Shown: piece after piece, positions 10,548-20,765 of the stretch | How positions within the stretch are numbered: position 1 is the first letter of the stretch | How the letters are laid out: the number at the start of each line of letters is the position of its first letter | NCBI GenBank assembly: GCA_030770535.1 | Contig: JASVEC010000007.1 | Location: 1,240,001 to 1,304,000 of the forward strand | DNA length: 64,000 bases | DNA from: Batkoa obscura | Lineage: Eukaryota > Entomophthoromycota > Entomophthoromycetes > Entomophthorales > Batkoaceae | Reading direction: 5' to 3' | Notes under the pieces: generated by a model | The model's database searches: none | What the model saw: the letters and a program-made list of their open reading frames with translations, nothing else | What the model was told of the DNA's origin: nothing | Translations under genes and position numbers: made by a program

Positions 10548-11948
10548 TTAAAGGATTTCCTGTAATGTGACAGGTTCTTTGGGATTCATTTTCTCATCCT
10601 GCTTTTCATCTACATCCATCTCATCTAAGTTGAAATCTTCTCCAACAAATGGTTTTAATCCTCTAGCTATTTCGTAATCAAAATCTCCTTCCCATACTGA
10701 CATGACAATAGCAGCTAAGCAATTTCCAATTAAATTGACAGTAGTACGACCCATGTCCATCAAAGCGTCAACCCCAAGGATGACTGTGATAGCTGCCATA
10801 GGCAAATTAAAGGAATGTACGGTACCAGTTAAAATAACTAAAGATGCACGTGGAACAGCAGCTACACCTTTACTAGTTAACATAAGAGAAAGCATCATAA
10901 CAATCTGTTCGCCTATTGGCATACTAATACCACCTGCTTGAGCGCAAAATATTGAAGCTAACGAAAGGTAAAGTGTAGTACCATCTAAATTAAAAGAATA
11001 ACCAGTTGGCATAACAAAGGCTACGGTACCCTTTGGTACACCTAATCTTTCCATGTTTTCCATAGCTTTTGGTAAAGCTGCTTCAGAAGAGGCAGTTGAA
11101 AAAGCAATCAAAGCAGGCTCACCAATAGCTTTGAAAGTATTAATTAAAGGTAATCTACATATCAACATTATAGGTAAAAGAACAATTAACATAAATATAA
11201 CTAATGAGCCATATAATGTCCCAATCAATTTGCCTAAATTAATTAAAACTTGACCACCAGCGGTGTTTATGGTGTAACATAAAGCACATCCAATACCAAT
11301 TGGAGCAAAGTTCATAACAAGCTCGGTTACTTTAAACATAATCTGGGACAATGATTCCAAAAAGGACACCATGGGTTTACGATACTTTGGTTTGGTTTTA
11401 ATCATGGCTACAGCAAACATAATAGCACAGAAAACAATTTGTAAGACTTTGTTTTCAACTGAAGATTTAAAGAAGGAGGGAGTTACAATTTCAAACATTT
11501 CATGGTGCCATGTAATTTTTTCAGAGTTTTCGGATAATGTTTTAATATCCTTATCAATTTCAACGTTTGACAGATCAATACCCCAGCCAGGACCAATTAT
11601 GTTGACAGCAATCAAACCAATGATCAATGCTAATGTAGTAACGACTTCAAAATAAATCAAACTCTTCAATGCTAATCTACCAACTTTTGCTAAATCATCA
11701 CCATGTCCAGCAATACCAACAACTAAAGTTGAAAAAATCAAAGGAACAATCAAACATTTTACTAACTCTAAGAAAGCTTTTGAGAAAAAATTCAAGTTAT
11801 ATGCAACTTCCTTTGATACAGTGAACCCTAATATTAAACCAATTATCATAAAAATAAAAATCCAGATAGTGACATTTGTTCTCTTTAATAACCTCCAGAC
11901 CGGAACGAAGGGCCTAAAAGTTGCGCGAAAAAACCTTGCAGTAGACAT
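10548..11948 (-). CDS. Dicarboxylate/amino acid:cation symporter (DctA/GltP-like, SLC1 fold)
   Basis: An intronless gene for a 466-residue multi-pass membrane protein of the DAACS family, which imports dicarboxylates or acidic amino acids with cations. Diagnostic motifs are the re-entrant loop STASSEAALP, the GYSFNLDGTT sodium/substrate motif in TM7, and the C-terminal DMGRTTVNLIGN segment with its substrate-contacting Arg/Thr/Asn. The whole C-terminal half reads more like bacterial DctA (SSESALP, GYSFNLDG) than animal EAATs. The N terminus has about 20 extra residues rich in Arg and Phe. There is a ~40-residue acidic C-terminal tail. It stands alone among transposons. Substrate is not decided by sequence; plasma-membrane location is inferred. 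Confidence 0.9.
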   Translation of the reverse strand: MSTARFFRATFRPFVPVWRLLKRTNVTIWIFIFMIIGLILGFTVSKEVAYNLNFFSKAFLELVKCLIVPLIFSTLVVGIAGHGDDLAKVGRLALKSLIYFEVVTTLALIIGLIAVNIIGPGWGIDLSNVEIDKDIKTLSENSEKITWHHEMFEIVTPSFFKSSVENKVLQIVFCAIMFAVAMIKTKPKYRKPMVSFLESLSQIMFKVTELVMNFAPIGIGCALCYTINTAGGQVLINLGKLIGTLYGSLVIFMLIVLLPIMLICRLPLINTFKAIGEPALIAFSTASSEAALPKAMENMERLGVPKGTVAFVMPTGYSFNLDGTTLYLSLASIFCAQAGGISMPIGEQIVMMLSLMLTSKGVAAVPRASLVILTGTVHSFNLPMAAITVILGVDALMDMGRTTVNLIGNCLAAIVMSVWEGDFDYEIARGLKPFVGEDFNLDEMDVDEKQDEKMNPKEPVTLQEIL

Positions 11949-13381
11949 ATTAACTCTAAATTAATTCAATTGTGATTTCAGAGAGTAACTTTCGGTTATG
12001 ATGAATTTTGTTTATTTATATACTTTCAGTTTAAAACGTTGAATATTATAATCTATATTGAAAATCATATTTCTAATCACATTACCAAATATTCTATTTA
12101 AGTTATCTCACTTAAATCAACATGATCAACTATTATTCTAATAGCCAAATCATATTGTTTCCTTTATTTAAAATTCCAATTCCTTTATTTGATCGAAGTT
12201 TAAGTTTAATTTCCTTAAATAATTTGAAATGACAAGCACATAAAATCAACATAGGAAAATAGAAATACTAAAAAATAGGCATAAATTAGAAATAAAGTAA
12301 AAAATAGCGCAATTTGACTAGTATATAATAGCATTATCATAATATTTGTAATTATTAAAGTTATAATGAATATAAAATATATATTTTATATAAGTGATTA
12401 GATAGTTTAAAACCAATCATGATACTTTATAATATTTCATCCAAAAAATGAAACTTTAATACTTCGAAGTTTATTAACTAATAAAGTAGATTTGTCTTAA
12501 ATGCTTTCTATTGATGAGTATACCTTTTATTTATAACAAGAATAAAAGCAGAAAAAAAATGCTCTGTAAATGACTTTTACTTTAGTTTTTTACGGTTTAT
12601 TCAAGTTATTTAAATAAAAAATTATAAAAGCATTAAAGCTAAGAAATCTTTATAACTTCTCTATTAACTTTGGTATTATATTATAGGATCTGTTTAATAT
12701 TAACTCAAATACAAACTAAGATTGTAATATTTATAAATGTAAAGTATCTATAATTAGATAGAAACTTATATCTAATACATTTTTGTTCGAGAAAAACATC
12801 ATGAGAATATTCTTTATTTTAGGTGATTGTACTCGGAGCAAAACAATAGTTGAATTTGAAAAGGAGGTTATATCAGCAATAGATTTTACCAAATTAATTT
12901 CGATATTGTTTTATACTCAAAATAGATAATATTCTTCGACTAATAGATAGCTTAGCTATGGTTTTATGTATTTGAATTCTTCACTCCTTTAATTTAACCA
13001 CAAATTTTAATACATTTGGAAAACTTGAGCGGAAAAAAATTGACATATTGTTCTTAAGACAATCTGAAATAACGATCATGTGCTACAAAATGCCTTAAAA
13101 TGATTTTATGTTATTATTTTTCTTAAACTTAACTTTAAAGGTCTTATATAAATAGACTTTTAAATAGTTTAATAAAATTTCAACAATAGATAAAATCAAT
13201 ATACTGTTACTGTTTAGGAGGTTGGTTGTGCTGCTTTATATTAGATGTTGTAATAATATCCACATTATTTGATTGATTTATTGTATTATCAAAACGTAAA
13301 TCCATTTTATGAAAAGTTATTTACAACATTTTTAACGTATCACCCTTATTTTAAAAAAAGCTGACCTAAAAATAAGCATAT
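11949..13381. other. Intergenic, no gene seen
   Basis: AT-rich DNA between the symporter start and transposon copy 3. No ORF or RNA gene I can support. Confidence 0.5.
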
Positions 13382-14166
13382 GAGGGATATTCGAATTGAT
13401 TTCATTTTTTATCCAATTTTCAGATATTTTATATTTTAAAAACTCTGTTTAAAATTCCATTAAATAGTTTTTTTTATTAAAAATTAAAAGTACTTAGCAT
13501 AGTTTTAGATTATTTTATTATAATACATGTTATAGATTAGCAGAATTTTTACTAAATTTAATAAAAATTCCCGGATTAGCAAGGCTTTTACTAATATAGC
13601 TTATATATTGATATTAATTAAAGTTGTAGTATGTAAATAAATGCATATTCTTATAAAACCTCATTGAGAAATATTCATTATTGACTGCTTTATAGCCAAT
13701 ATTGCAAATTTACTATTAAATAAATAAACAATTTTAATGTTATAATTACATTATTAATATATCGCTAAGTTAATAAATAGCTGCATGGGAGGGAGTGGTT
13801 AGTCCCAAAACTATAATTAACCATCCCTATGTAATACAAGCAGTATAATAATAGTTTTTACTTATTATTACAACTACTTGCTCTTTGACTATTCATTAAC
13901 TTAGCTATTAATAATTTAAGTAATATCAACATTTAATAACTGATTTCTATCATTTAATAAGCTACTTACTTGCTTACTGAATATTGAAACTTTTAAATTT
14001 TCAATTATTTTTGTAAGATAAGCTGGGTCTGATCTTTTAATTTTTCTATTTTCTATAGACTTTATAACTTTAATTGGAATTATGTCACTTTTTTTTGATC
14101 TATCAGGTACTGGATAGCAACGTAGTTTTTTATTACGTTTGATAAAATGTGAATACTTTTTAATAC
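13382..14166 (-). mobile_element. DNA transposon family 1, copy 3 (right-end fragment, inverted)
   Basis: A ~785-bp segment, nearly identical to the reverse complement of 19538-20321 in copy 2 (I noticed only a few differences). It starts with the family end GAGGGATATTCGAATTG after ATAT (13378-13381) and covers the 3' untranslated part and the last ~80 codons of the transposase frame. It then stops at an LTR-like repeat (14167). It forms the left arm of the inverted pair that brackets the GPCR gene. Confidence 0.75.
13764..13905. repeat. 142-bp inverted-repeat insert within transposon copy 3
   Basis: Bounded by GCTAAGTTAATAAATAG and its near-exact reverse complement CTATTCATTAACTTAGC. The same 142-bp unit occurs in copy 2 at 19798-19939, just past the transposase stop codon. 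Either a small palindromic element inserted into the ancestor of both copies, or a structural part of the transposon's 3' region. Confidence 0.55.
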
Positions 14167-14662
14167 TGTGAAATATTGGTTTATCAGCTCTCAGATTAAT
14201 TATAACATAATAATCATTGAACTTATTTACAAAACTAGTTGTAGTCTTGTAATCAATTTAACCGTGAACCATGTGGTACAATTAACTTAGAGTTCCTTAT
14301 TTTGATTTGCTGTGAGAATTTCTAACTTCATATTGCAAAGAATGATATCCTCTCGTTTTGATATCCGTACTTGTTGGAGTATAAAAGAGATTCTTCAATA
14401 TGATAACTCGAGGCCTTTTGACTGGATTATTCCCTGATATCGTACCTTTAATAAGGCCACTAAGTCTCTCTGACAATATCTTACGTAGATTTTACAGTAG
14501 TATTGTCTATTCTATTTGTTTTACATAGTTCGTAACTTATTACGTATTATTCTTATTCATTTAAATCTATCTTAGTTATATAAACTAAGACCGTTCGACT
14601 CAAGGCAAGTTAATCAACCAAGAACTGCTTTTAACTTCTACCACTGAGTACCAACTTTCACA
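14167..14662 (+). mobile_element. Solo-LTR-like repeat, copy 6
   Basis: A 496-bp member with TGTGAAATATTGG at the left and CCAACTTTCACA at the right. GGAGTATAAAAGAG lies near the middle on the plus strand. It directly abuts transposon fragment copy 3. Flanks do not match, so one side has been rearranged. Confidence 0.55.
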
Positions 14663-14695
14663 TTAGCCATTTAAAGAAAAAATTTAAAAACATTT

Positions 14696-14790
14696 GGGGT
14701 GTTCTTTTTGATTTCATCACTTTCCATGTTTTGAGCGCTATTTGAGCGGAAAAATTGTTAGTAAAATACTTAAACACAAAAATACATCCG
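14696..14790. mobile_element. MITE family A copy
   Basis: A 95-bp member ending in CATCCG, with a perfect ATTT duplication at 14692-14695 and 14791-14794. Confidence 0.7.
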
Positions 14791-15537
14791 ATTTATTTCA
14801 TTTATTATTTTTAACGTAATTATTAATTATTTATGACTAGTGGGATGTTTGTTGTCTATTCATTGTTATATATTGATTATTATAGTATTACAGTATATAC
14901 CCACAGTTTTTACTTTTTTTAATTCGATAGTATCAGCTGAACTTAATATGACCACAATGCTACTACCGCTTATCGCCTTAAGTTCAAGTTAAATTTGTAG
15001 TCAATGAAGTAAATTTTTAGTTTTTTCCATCAATATTTTAAAAAAAAGCTATTTTAGCTACTGTCATTAAATCAATAATAAAAACTATAGAACCATCTCG
15101 AGAAAATAATTCCAGTTAATTTATTGGTTACTATTTTATCACTATTTATGATACTAATCAGTATTTATTATGTTAGGTAGGCACAATGGAATTATTTTGT
15201 TGTATTAAGTATGGTATATAACAATTAGTTAAAGTTAATCAAATAAAACTAAATGTCTAAATTTCAAATACATAAAACACTTTAGCATTTAAACAGATAG
15301 TTGATGAACTATTAAATAATGTATAGGGTATTTCTTTAAAGTTGCTGTATTGCAATATTAAAATAACCATACACAATCATGTTGTTCCTATTAAACAATA
15401 AATAGTGGTATGAATTGTTAAATCGTATTTATTGATTGCATTAGTATTCTATAAATAAAGTTATTCCAGCATTCTAAGTTAAGAACATCATAATAAAAAT
15501 AAAATGGACTAAATTTATTATCTTTTTTATTTAAATA
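14791..15537. promoter_or_regulatory. Upstream region of the GPCR gene
   Basis: About 750 bp of AT-rich DNA before the receptor start. No ORF, tRNA or repeat end seen. It presumably contains the receptor promoter, but no specific motif can be assigned. Confidence 0.3.
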
Positions 15538-16524
15538 ATGATATCTAGAGCTTTAATAATCGAAATTGTTGGAGACACTCTGGGAGTGATTGCATTATCA
15601 ATTAACCTTTTAGTAGGGATATTAGTAATCTTAGTCAGAAAAGACAAATCGTTGTTACTGGGCTTAAACTTCATGATTTTAACTATTTTATGTGATATAA
15701 CTACCTCTATTGTAGGAATAGTTCAAGAAACTATATCTGTTTCAAATAATCGTAACATTATGCTTGATATACGTCCATGCCAAATCCTTGGGATATTTCA
15801 TACATTAATTCCTATATGCAGTAGCTGTGGCATAGCTTTATTAACATTAGAGCGTTATTTTACTATTAAACGATATGATATACGCAAATGGATCTTATGG
15901 TCTACTGGTATGACTGTTATGGTAATATCAGTCATATTTGCAGTACTTACTGGTTGTTATAATGAATTTGTCTTTACTGAATCTAGGATGATGTGTATGC
16001 CTTTACCTAATAGTGGATCTATTAGTAAATCATATTATTATATCATGATGTTTAGCCTCATATTAAACACTGTTGTAATTTCTTTTGGTTATTCTGGAAT
16101 AATATCAGTATTAAGAAATAGGGAGGTATTAAAATCTAACCCAGTAATCACTCTAAAAGATATGCCTGATATAGGTAGTAACTCTAACAGTAGTAACGCT
16201 TTGATACATATTAATCATTTTAACGATAAAATTGAACACGAAAAAATTAAGACTCCAACAAGAGTAATTGCCAAAGGGATCGTTTTTGTTGTATGCTATA
16301 TCATTTGCATCTGCCCTGCTATTTTTATAATGATTTATCATGCTGTAATGGTAAACATTAGTAAAGATTTCATATTGAGCCATTATCTTTCATTAGCTGT
16401 CTTTGCATCACTTTGTTCTTTTAGTTTAGCGAACCCTATCCTTCTCTTGTTGCTTCATAACAAGGTTTATGCAAGGCTTGTCAATTTGTTACTATCTCTA
16501 AGATCAATAATAACAAGGAAATAG
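15538..16524 (+). CDS. Rhodopsin-like (class A) seven-transmembrane GPCR
   Basis: A single-exon gene for 328 residues with seven hydrophobic helices and short loops. Class-A landmarks are a Cys at the top of TM3 (residue 81) with a partner Cys in the second outer loop (MMCMP), the TM3 end LERY (ERY at 105-107) in place of DRY, a TM6 CxxP-like segment (ICICPA) and TM7 NPILLL in place of NPxxY. The third inner loop is ~55 residues and polar. This does not look like the Ste2, Ste3, Gpr1 or cAR receptors of yeasts. The ligand is unknown. The gene lies between inverted copies of one transposon's right end. Family call is firm, subfamily not. Confidence 0.8.
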   Translation: MISRALIIEIVGDTLGVIALSINLLVGILVILVRKDKSLLLGLNFMILTILCDITTSIVGIVQETISVSNNRNIMLDIRPCQILGIFHTLIPICSSCGIALLTLERYFTIKRYDIRKWILWSTGMTVMVISVIFAVLTGCYNEFVFTESRMMCMPLPNSGSISKSYYYIMMFSLILNTVVISFGYSGIISVLRNREVLKSNPVITLKDMPDIGSNSNSSNALIHINHFNDKIEHEKIKTPTRVIAKGIVFVVCYIICICPAIFIMIYHAVMVNISKDFILSHYLSLAVFASLCSFSLANPILLLLLHNKVYARLVNLLLSLRSIITRK

Positions 16525-16881
16525 TTCAATTCTTACTAGGGGTTACTAAAGTATTATGTTCAAAAAGTTCCTACTATCTCGAACTTTTTTATAAAGACTT
16601 ATTTGATAAAATTGAAAAATATTTAATAAATTATGTTTGTTTGACCCGGATTACAAATTTTAAACTGGAGCACTAGTTTAATTAGGATGAACGCTAAAGT
16701 AAAACTACTCACATCATTAACTTGAGATTTTTCTCTAGCCTTAGTACTGGCTATTAGAGAGATAGCATGAAGGCTTATAAGTATTTGAGAACCTGTATAC
16801 ATTTAAATATGTACTTATAGAATAATTGTCCCATTTGCTTTAATCATCCTGCTTTTTAATAAACTTGTCCTGTATATATAT

Positions 16882-16976
16882 GGATGTTTTTTTTGGCTTC
16901 ATTATTTTTTCCATTTTTTAAGCGCTATTTCAGCGGAAAGATTATTAGTAAGATTCTTAAACAAAAATACATCCCC
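16882..16976. mobile_element. MITE family A copy
   Basis: A 95-bp member ending in ACATCCCC, with ATAT at both sides (16878-16881 and 16977-16980). Confidence 0.75.
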
Positions 16977-17149
16977 ATATGATACTTTAAGCATAATACA
17001 ATAATGATTTTAAGTTTATAAATGCACATTTTTTCAAAAATAATGTTTTTTACATAGTAAAACTTGTTTTAATATCCAAGTTTATAATACTTTAAAAATT
17101 AAATCTCACTTGCGTAATGATTATTATTTTATATGATTTAAAAAAATAT

Positions 17150-17248
17150 GGGGATGTATTTTTATGTTTAAGAATTTTATTAACAAATTTTCCGCCCAAA
17201 TAGCGCTCAAAAGATGGAAAAAGTGATGAAGCCAAAAAGGGCACCTTC
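17150..17248. mobile_element. MITE family A copy
   Basis: A 99-bp member, GGGGATGTATTTTTATG at the left, with ATAT at 17146-17149 and 17249-17252. Confidence 0.75.
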
Positions 17249-17619
17249 ATATCTTTTTTTGATTTCTTATCTGGCTTATATTGCTTTTTTTATATTCACT
17301 TTCTAAAAAACCTAACATCCCTGATATGAGCTTTTAAAATAATTTTCTTTTTTAAAAGATTATATGAAGATGTCTGAATTGGTTTTAGAATTTATTTAAA
17401 AATTAATCTAAATTAAGTTTTTAAATTTATAAGTTTTTAATGTATAATTAATTAAATTTAAAAATTTAACTTAAAAGACTTGTTTTAATTGTTCTATTAT
17501 TTTAAATATTTAATTCTTTTAGTTGTATGTTTTATACTATTTTTACTAAATGTTTAATAAATATATAACATATAAATATATAGTTATTTGACTTTACTTT
17601 TTATTAGAATAAAAATAAA

Positions 17620-19787
17620 ATGCAAGATTATATAACTAAACTTCGAAATGGAATTTTTAAAAATTTTAATACAATAGGGAGAAGCATATTATGTAAACAT
17701 TGTAATTCATTTACATCAATTTTAACAACTATTCACAATAACCCAGAGTTTATGGAATTTCATAATAAAACAAAAAAAAGAAAAGAAAAGTTATTAAAGT
17801 TTATTATTGATAATAATAAACTTAATCAAGCAATGTATAAAATTAGTGCTTTAAACGAAACAGGAAATAAAAACCAACAAGTAGCATTATTATCAACTAT
17901 AGCCTCAGTATATTCTTTTAATGAATGTGAAAGCTTTGGATTTAATATAAATAGAAATCAATATGATTATTCAAAAATAACTAATAATAATAAAACACCA
18001 ACATTACAACCTATTATTGAAAATACAAAAATAATAATAATAAGCAAATTAAAATTATTATACAATATTTAATAATTCAACTATTTCATCAAGATTTAAT
18101 AAAAAAAATAATGATAATAAATATTCGTCAGATGATGTATGTATATTAAGCAAAAGTAGTAGAATGACATATAGTAAATATTTTAATGATTTAAAAGATA
18201 AAGCAGTAGCTAGGTCAAGATTTTTTAAATATATACCAAATAGGTTTAAAAATCCAGCAAGAAAAGCAGATTTATGTAATATATGTGTCCAGTATACAGT
18301 TAGAAAAAAGTTATTTGAAAATAAAGTAAACACAGCGATAGAAAATAAAGTAAAGGTAGAAAAATCTTTTAATAAAGAAAAAAGGTTATATAAATTATAT
18401 AAATTTTGTATTAATACTCAAAAAAACATTTGATGAAATTATTAAAAAATTAAATAATAAAAGTTGCATAATAATTTTAGACTTTAAACAAAATATGGAA
18501 GTAGGAACAAGACCAGATTTAATAATTTTAGTCATTATAACAAACAAGCTATATCAGGGTTAAGGTTTGGCGTTTTGTATTTAAAAAATGATAAAACAAT
18601 AGGCAAAGTTTATTTTGGTTATTTATCTGAAATATTAAATCATGATTTAGCATATGCAGGAGACTGTTTAATTGATTTAATATCTAAAGAGCCTTTATTT
18701 AAAAAGTTTATAAAAGTTTATAAAAGTTAATATATGGGCAGATACAGTAAATCATTTTAAATCTCAAAAGTTTTTATATTATATATTTAAAAAAGTTCAT
18801 AAAGTAAATAATAGCTCAAATTTTAATTTTAATTTTTTGCTAAGCATCATGGAAAAAGTATAGTTGATAAACATTTTAGGAATCTTACAATGGAAAAATA
18901 ATTTTGAAGCATTAAATAAAATAGAAGCTACCAATTGTGAAATATTGTTTTATTAGCTCTCGAATTGATTATAACACAACAATCACTTAAGTTGCTGTGG
19001 TCTCAAGTTCAAACACAATCAAGTCAGAGTCCTTTATTTTGATTTGCTGCGAGAATTTCTAACTTCATATTGCAAACAATATTATCCTCTCGTTTTGATA
19101 TCCATACTTATTGGAGTATAAAAGAGATTCTTCAATATGATAACTCGAGGCTTTTTAATTGGATTACTCCTTGATAACGTATCATTAATAAAGTCACTAA
19201 GTCTTTCTGACAACATCTTATATAGATTTTACGGTAGCATCTTCCATTATACTTGTTTTACATAATTCGTAGCTTATTACATACTATTTCTATTAAGTTA
19301 AGTCTATCTTAGTTACATAAACTAAGACCGTTCGACTCAAGGCAAGTTAATTAAGCAAGAGTAGCTTTTAACTCCGACCATTGAGTATCAACTTTTACAC
19401 AATCAATTAATTTCAAAATTTGAGATTTTTATTTGAGAATATAATAGAATAACTCAACTGTTAATAATGGGAAAACAAATGTAATTTTAAAAAGTATGAA
19501 AGAAACAAAAATATAAAAAAATAATAGAAATACAAGGTATTAAAAAGTATTCATATTTTATCAAACGTAATAAAAAACTACGTTGCTATCCAGTACCTGA
19601 TAGATCAAAAAAAAGTGACATAATTCCAATTAAAGTTATAAAGTCTATAGAAAATAGAAAAATTAAAAGATCAGACCCAGCTTATCTTACAAAAATAATT
19701 GAAAATTTAAAAGTTTCAATATTCAGTAAGCAAGTAAGTAGCTTATTAAATGATAGAAATCAGTTATTAAATGTTGATATTACTTAA
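17620..19787 (+). pseudogene. Decayed transposase-like gene of transposon family 1
   Basis: Segments of one protein can be followed across the element. An N-terminal part (17620-18072) has CKHC. A second part (18164-18433) includes KADLCNICVQY, a CxxC motif. Downstream pieces read ILDFKQN, then a segment with FGYLSEILNHD, then NIWADTVNHF, then AKHHGKSIVDKHF. After the inserted LTR-like repeat comes a C-terminal part ending near 19787 with RCYPVPDRSKK. Acidic residues in DFK, WAD and VDKHF could belong to an RNase-H/DDE-type active site; that is inference. The gene is interrupted by frame changes and the insertion, so no intact product is expected. Confidence 0.6.
18936..19399 (+). mobile_element. 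Solo-LTR-like repeat, copy 7
   Basis: A 464-bp member inserted in the transposase region of transposon copy 2. CAAT is present at both sides (18932-18935 and 19400-19403), a 4-bp target duplication. This copy is therefore younger than transposon copy 2. Confidence 0.6.
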
Positions 19788-19797
19788 ATTATTAATA

Positions 19798-19939
19798 GCT
19801 AAGTTAATGAATAGTCAAAGAGCAAGTAGTTGTAATAATAAGTAAAAACTATTATTATACTGCTTGTATTACATAGGGATGGTTAATTATAGTTTTGGGA
19901 CTAACCACTCCCTCCCATGCAGCTATTTATTAACTTAGC
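19798..19939. repeat. 142-bp inverted-repeat insert within transposon copy 2
   Basis: Counterpart of 13764-13905, 3' of the transposase stop. Terminal inverted repeat GCTAAGTTAATGAATAG. Confidence 0.55.
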
Positions 19940-20325
19940 GATATATTAATAATGTAATTATAACATTAAAATTGTTTATTTATTTAATAGTAAATTTGCA
20001 ATATTGGCTATAAAGCAGTCAATAATGAATATTTCTCAATGAGGTTTTATAAGAATATGCATTTATTTACATACTACAACTTTAATTAATATCAATATAT
20101 AAGCTATATTAGTAAAAGCCTTGCTAATCCGGGAATTTTTATTAAATTTAGTAAAAATTCTGCTAATCTATAACATGTATTATAATAAAATAATCTAAAA
20201 CTATGCTAAGTACTTTTAATTTTTAATAAAAAAAACTATTTAATGGAATTTTAAACAGAGTTTTTAAAATATAAAATATTTGAAAATTGGATAAAAAATG
20301 AAATCAATTCGAATATCCCCCATAT

Positions 20326-20765
20326 AGAGTTATGAGAGCAGTAGGATTAAAGTTATGCGGGGGGGGGGGTTCCTGGGGAGTTCAAAGTGATACACCGTAA
20401 GCTCGATCTAATTTTTAATCTCTGTTAATTATATCAATGTTTGATCTAAAACTCGAATTTTTTGACACTTTCATCCCTGAGATTTGAATGAATAATAGTG
20501 ATATTCATTTTGCTTTATGATTTCTAGTAATTTAGTTGGAATAAGCACTAAGTAGGTATGAATATTATCAATGTTCTTATGTTCCTAGTTGTTTTTGAAT
20601 TAAATAATGATTCCATTATTAAAGATAGCAAGGACAAATTTTTGAAAAAAAAAGTAAAAACGCGGACAAATTTTATATAATAATGCCTTGATGACAATAT
20701 TGAAAATATATAAATTGATTAAAAACTATTGGGGTAATTTATCATTTTAAAAAAAGCGCACTAAA
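20326..20765. promoter_or_regulatory. Upstream region of the secreted repeat protein
   Basis: About 440 bp with an uninterrupted run of 11 G at about 20359-20369, striking in this AT-rich DNA, but no repeat or gene. The gene's promoter presumably lies in its right half. Confidence 0.3.

Larger units (their letters stand above)
16525..17365. other. Spacer with two MITEs
   Basis: Between the GPCR and transposon copy 2. It contains MITEs at 16882-16976 and 17150-17248 and otherwise no gene. Confidence 0.5.
17366..20321 (+). mobile_element. DNA transposon family 1, copy 2 (both ends present)
   Basis: A 2956-bp element with imperfect terminal inverted repeats: left GAAGATGTCTGAATTGG, right (reverse complement) GGGGGATATTCGAATTG. 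ATAT lies at both sides (17362-17365 and 20322-20325), consistent with a 4-bp target duplication. It encodes one large transposase-like protein read left to right. A later LTR-like repeat sits inside (18936-19399). The frame is broken in several places, so this copy is probably inactive. I cannot assign the superfamily from sequence alone. Confidence 0.75.

Noticed and set aside
18058-18333. 91-residue minus-strand ORF
   Set aside because: Antisense shadow of the transposase-like frame.
20359-20369. G11 run as a telomere-like or G-quadruplex site
   Set aside because: A single run, no second G-tract array nearby; more likely a homopolymer or a sequencing-prone site.
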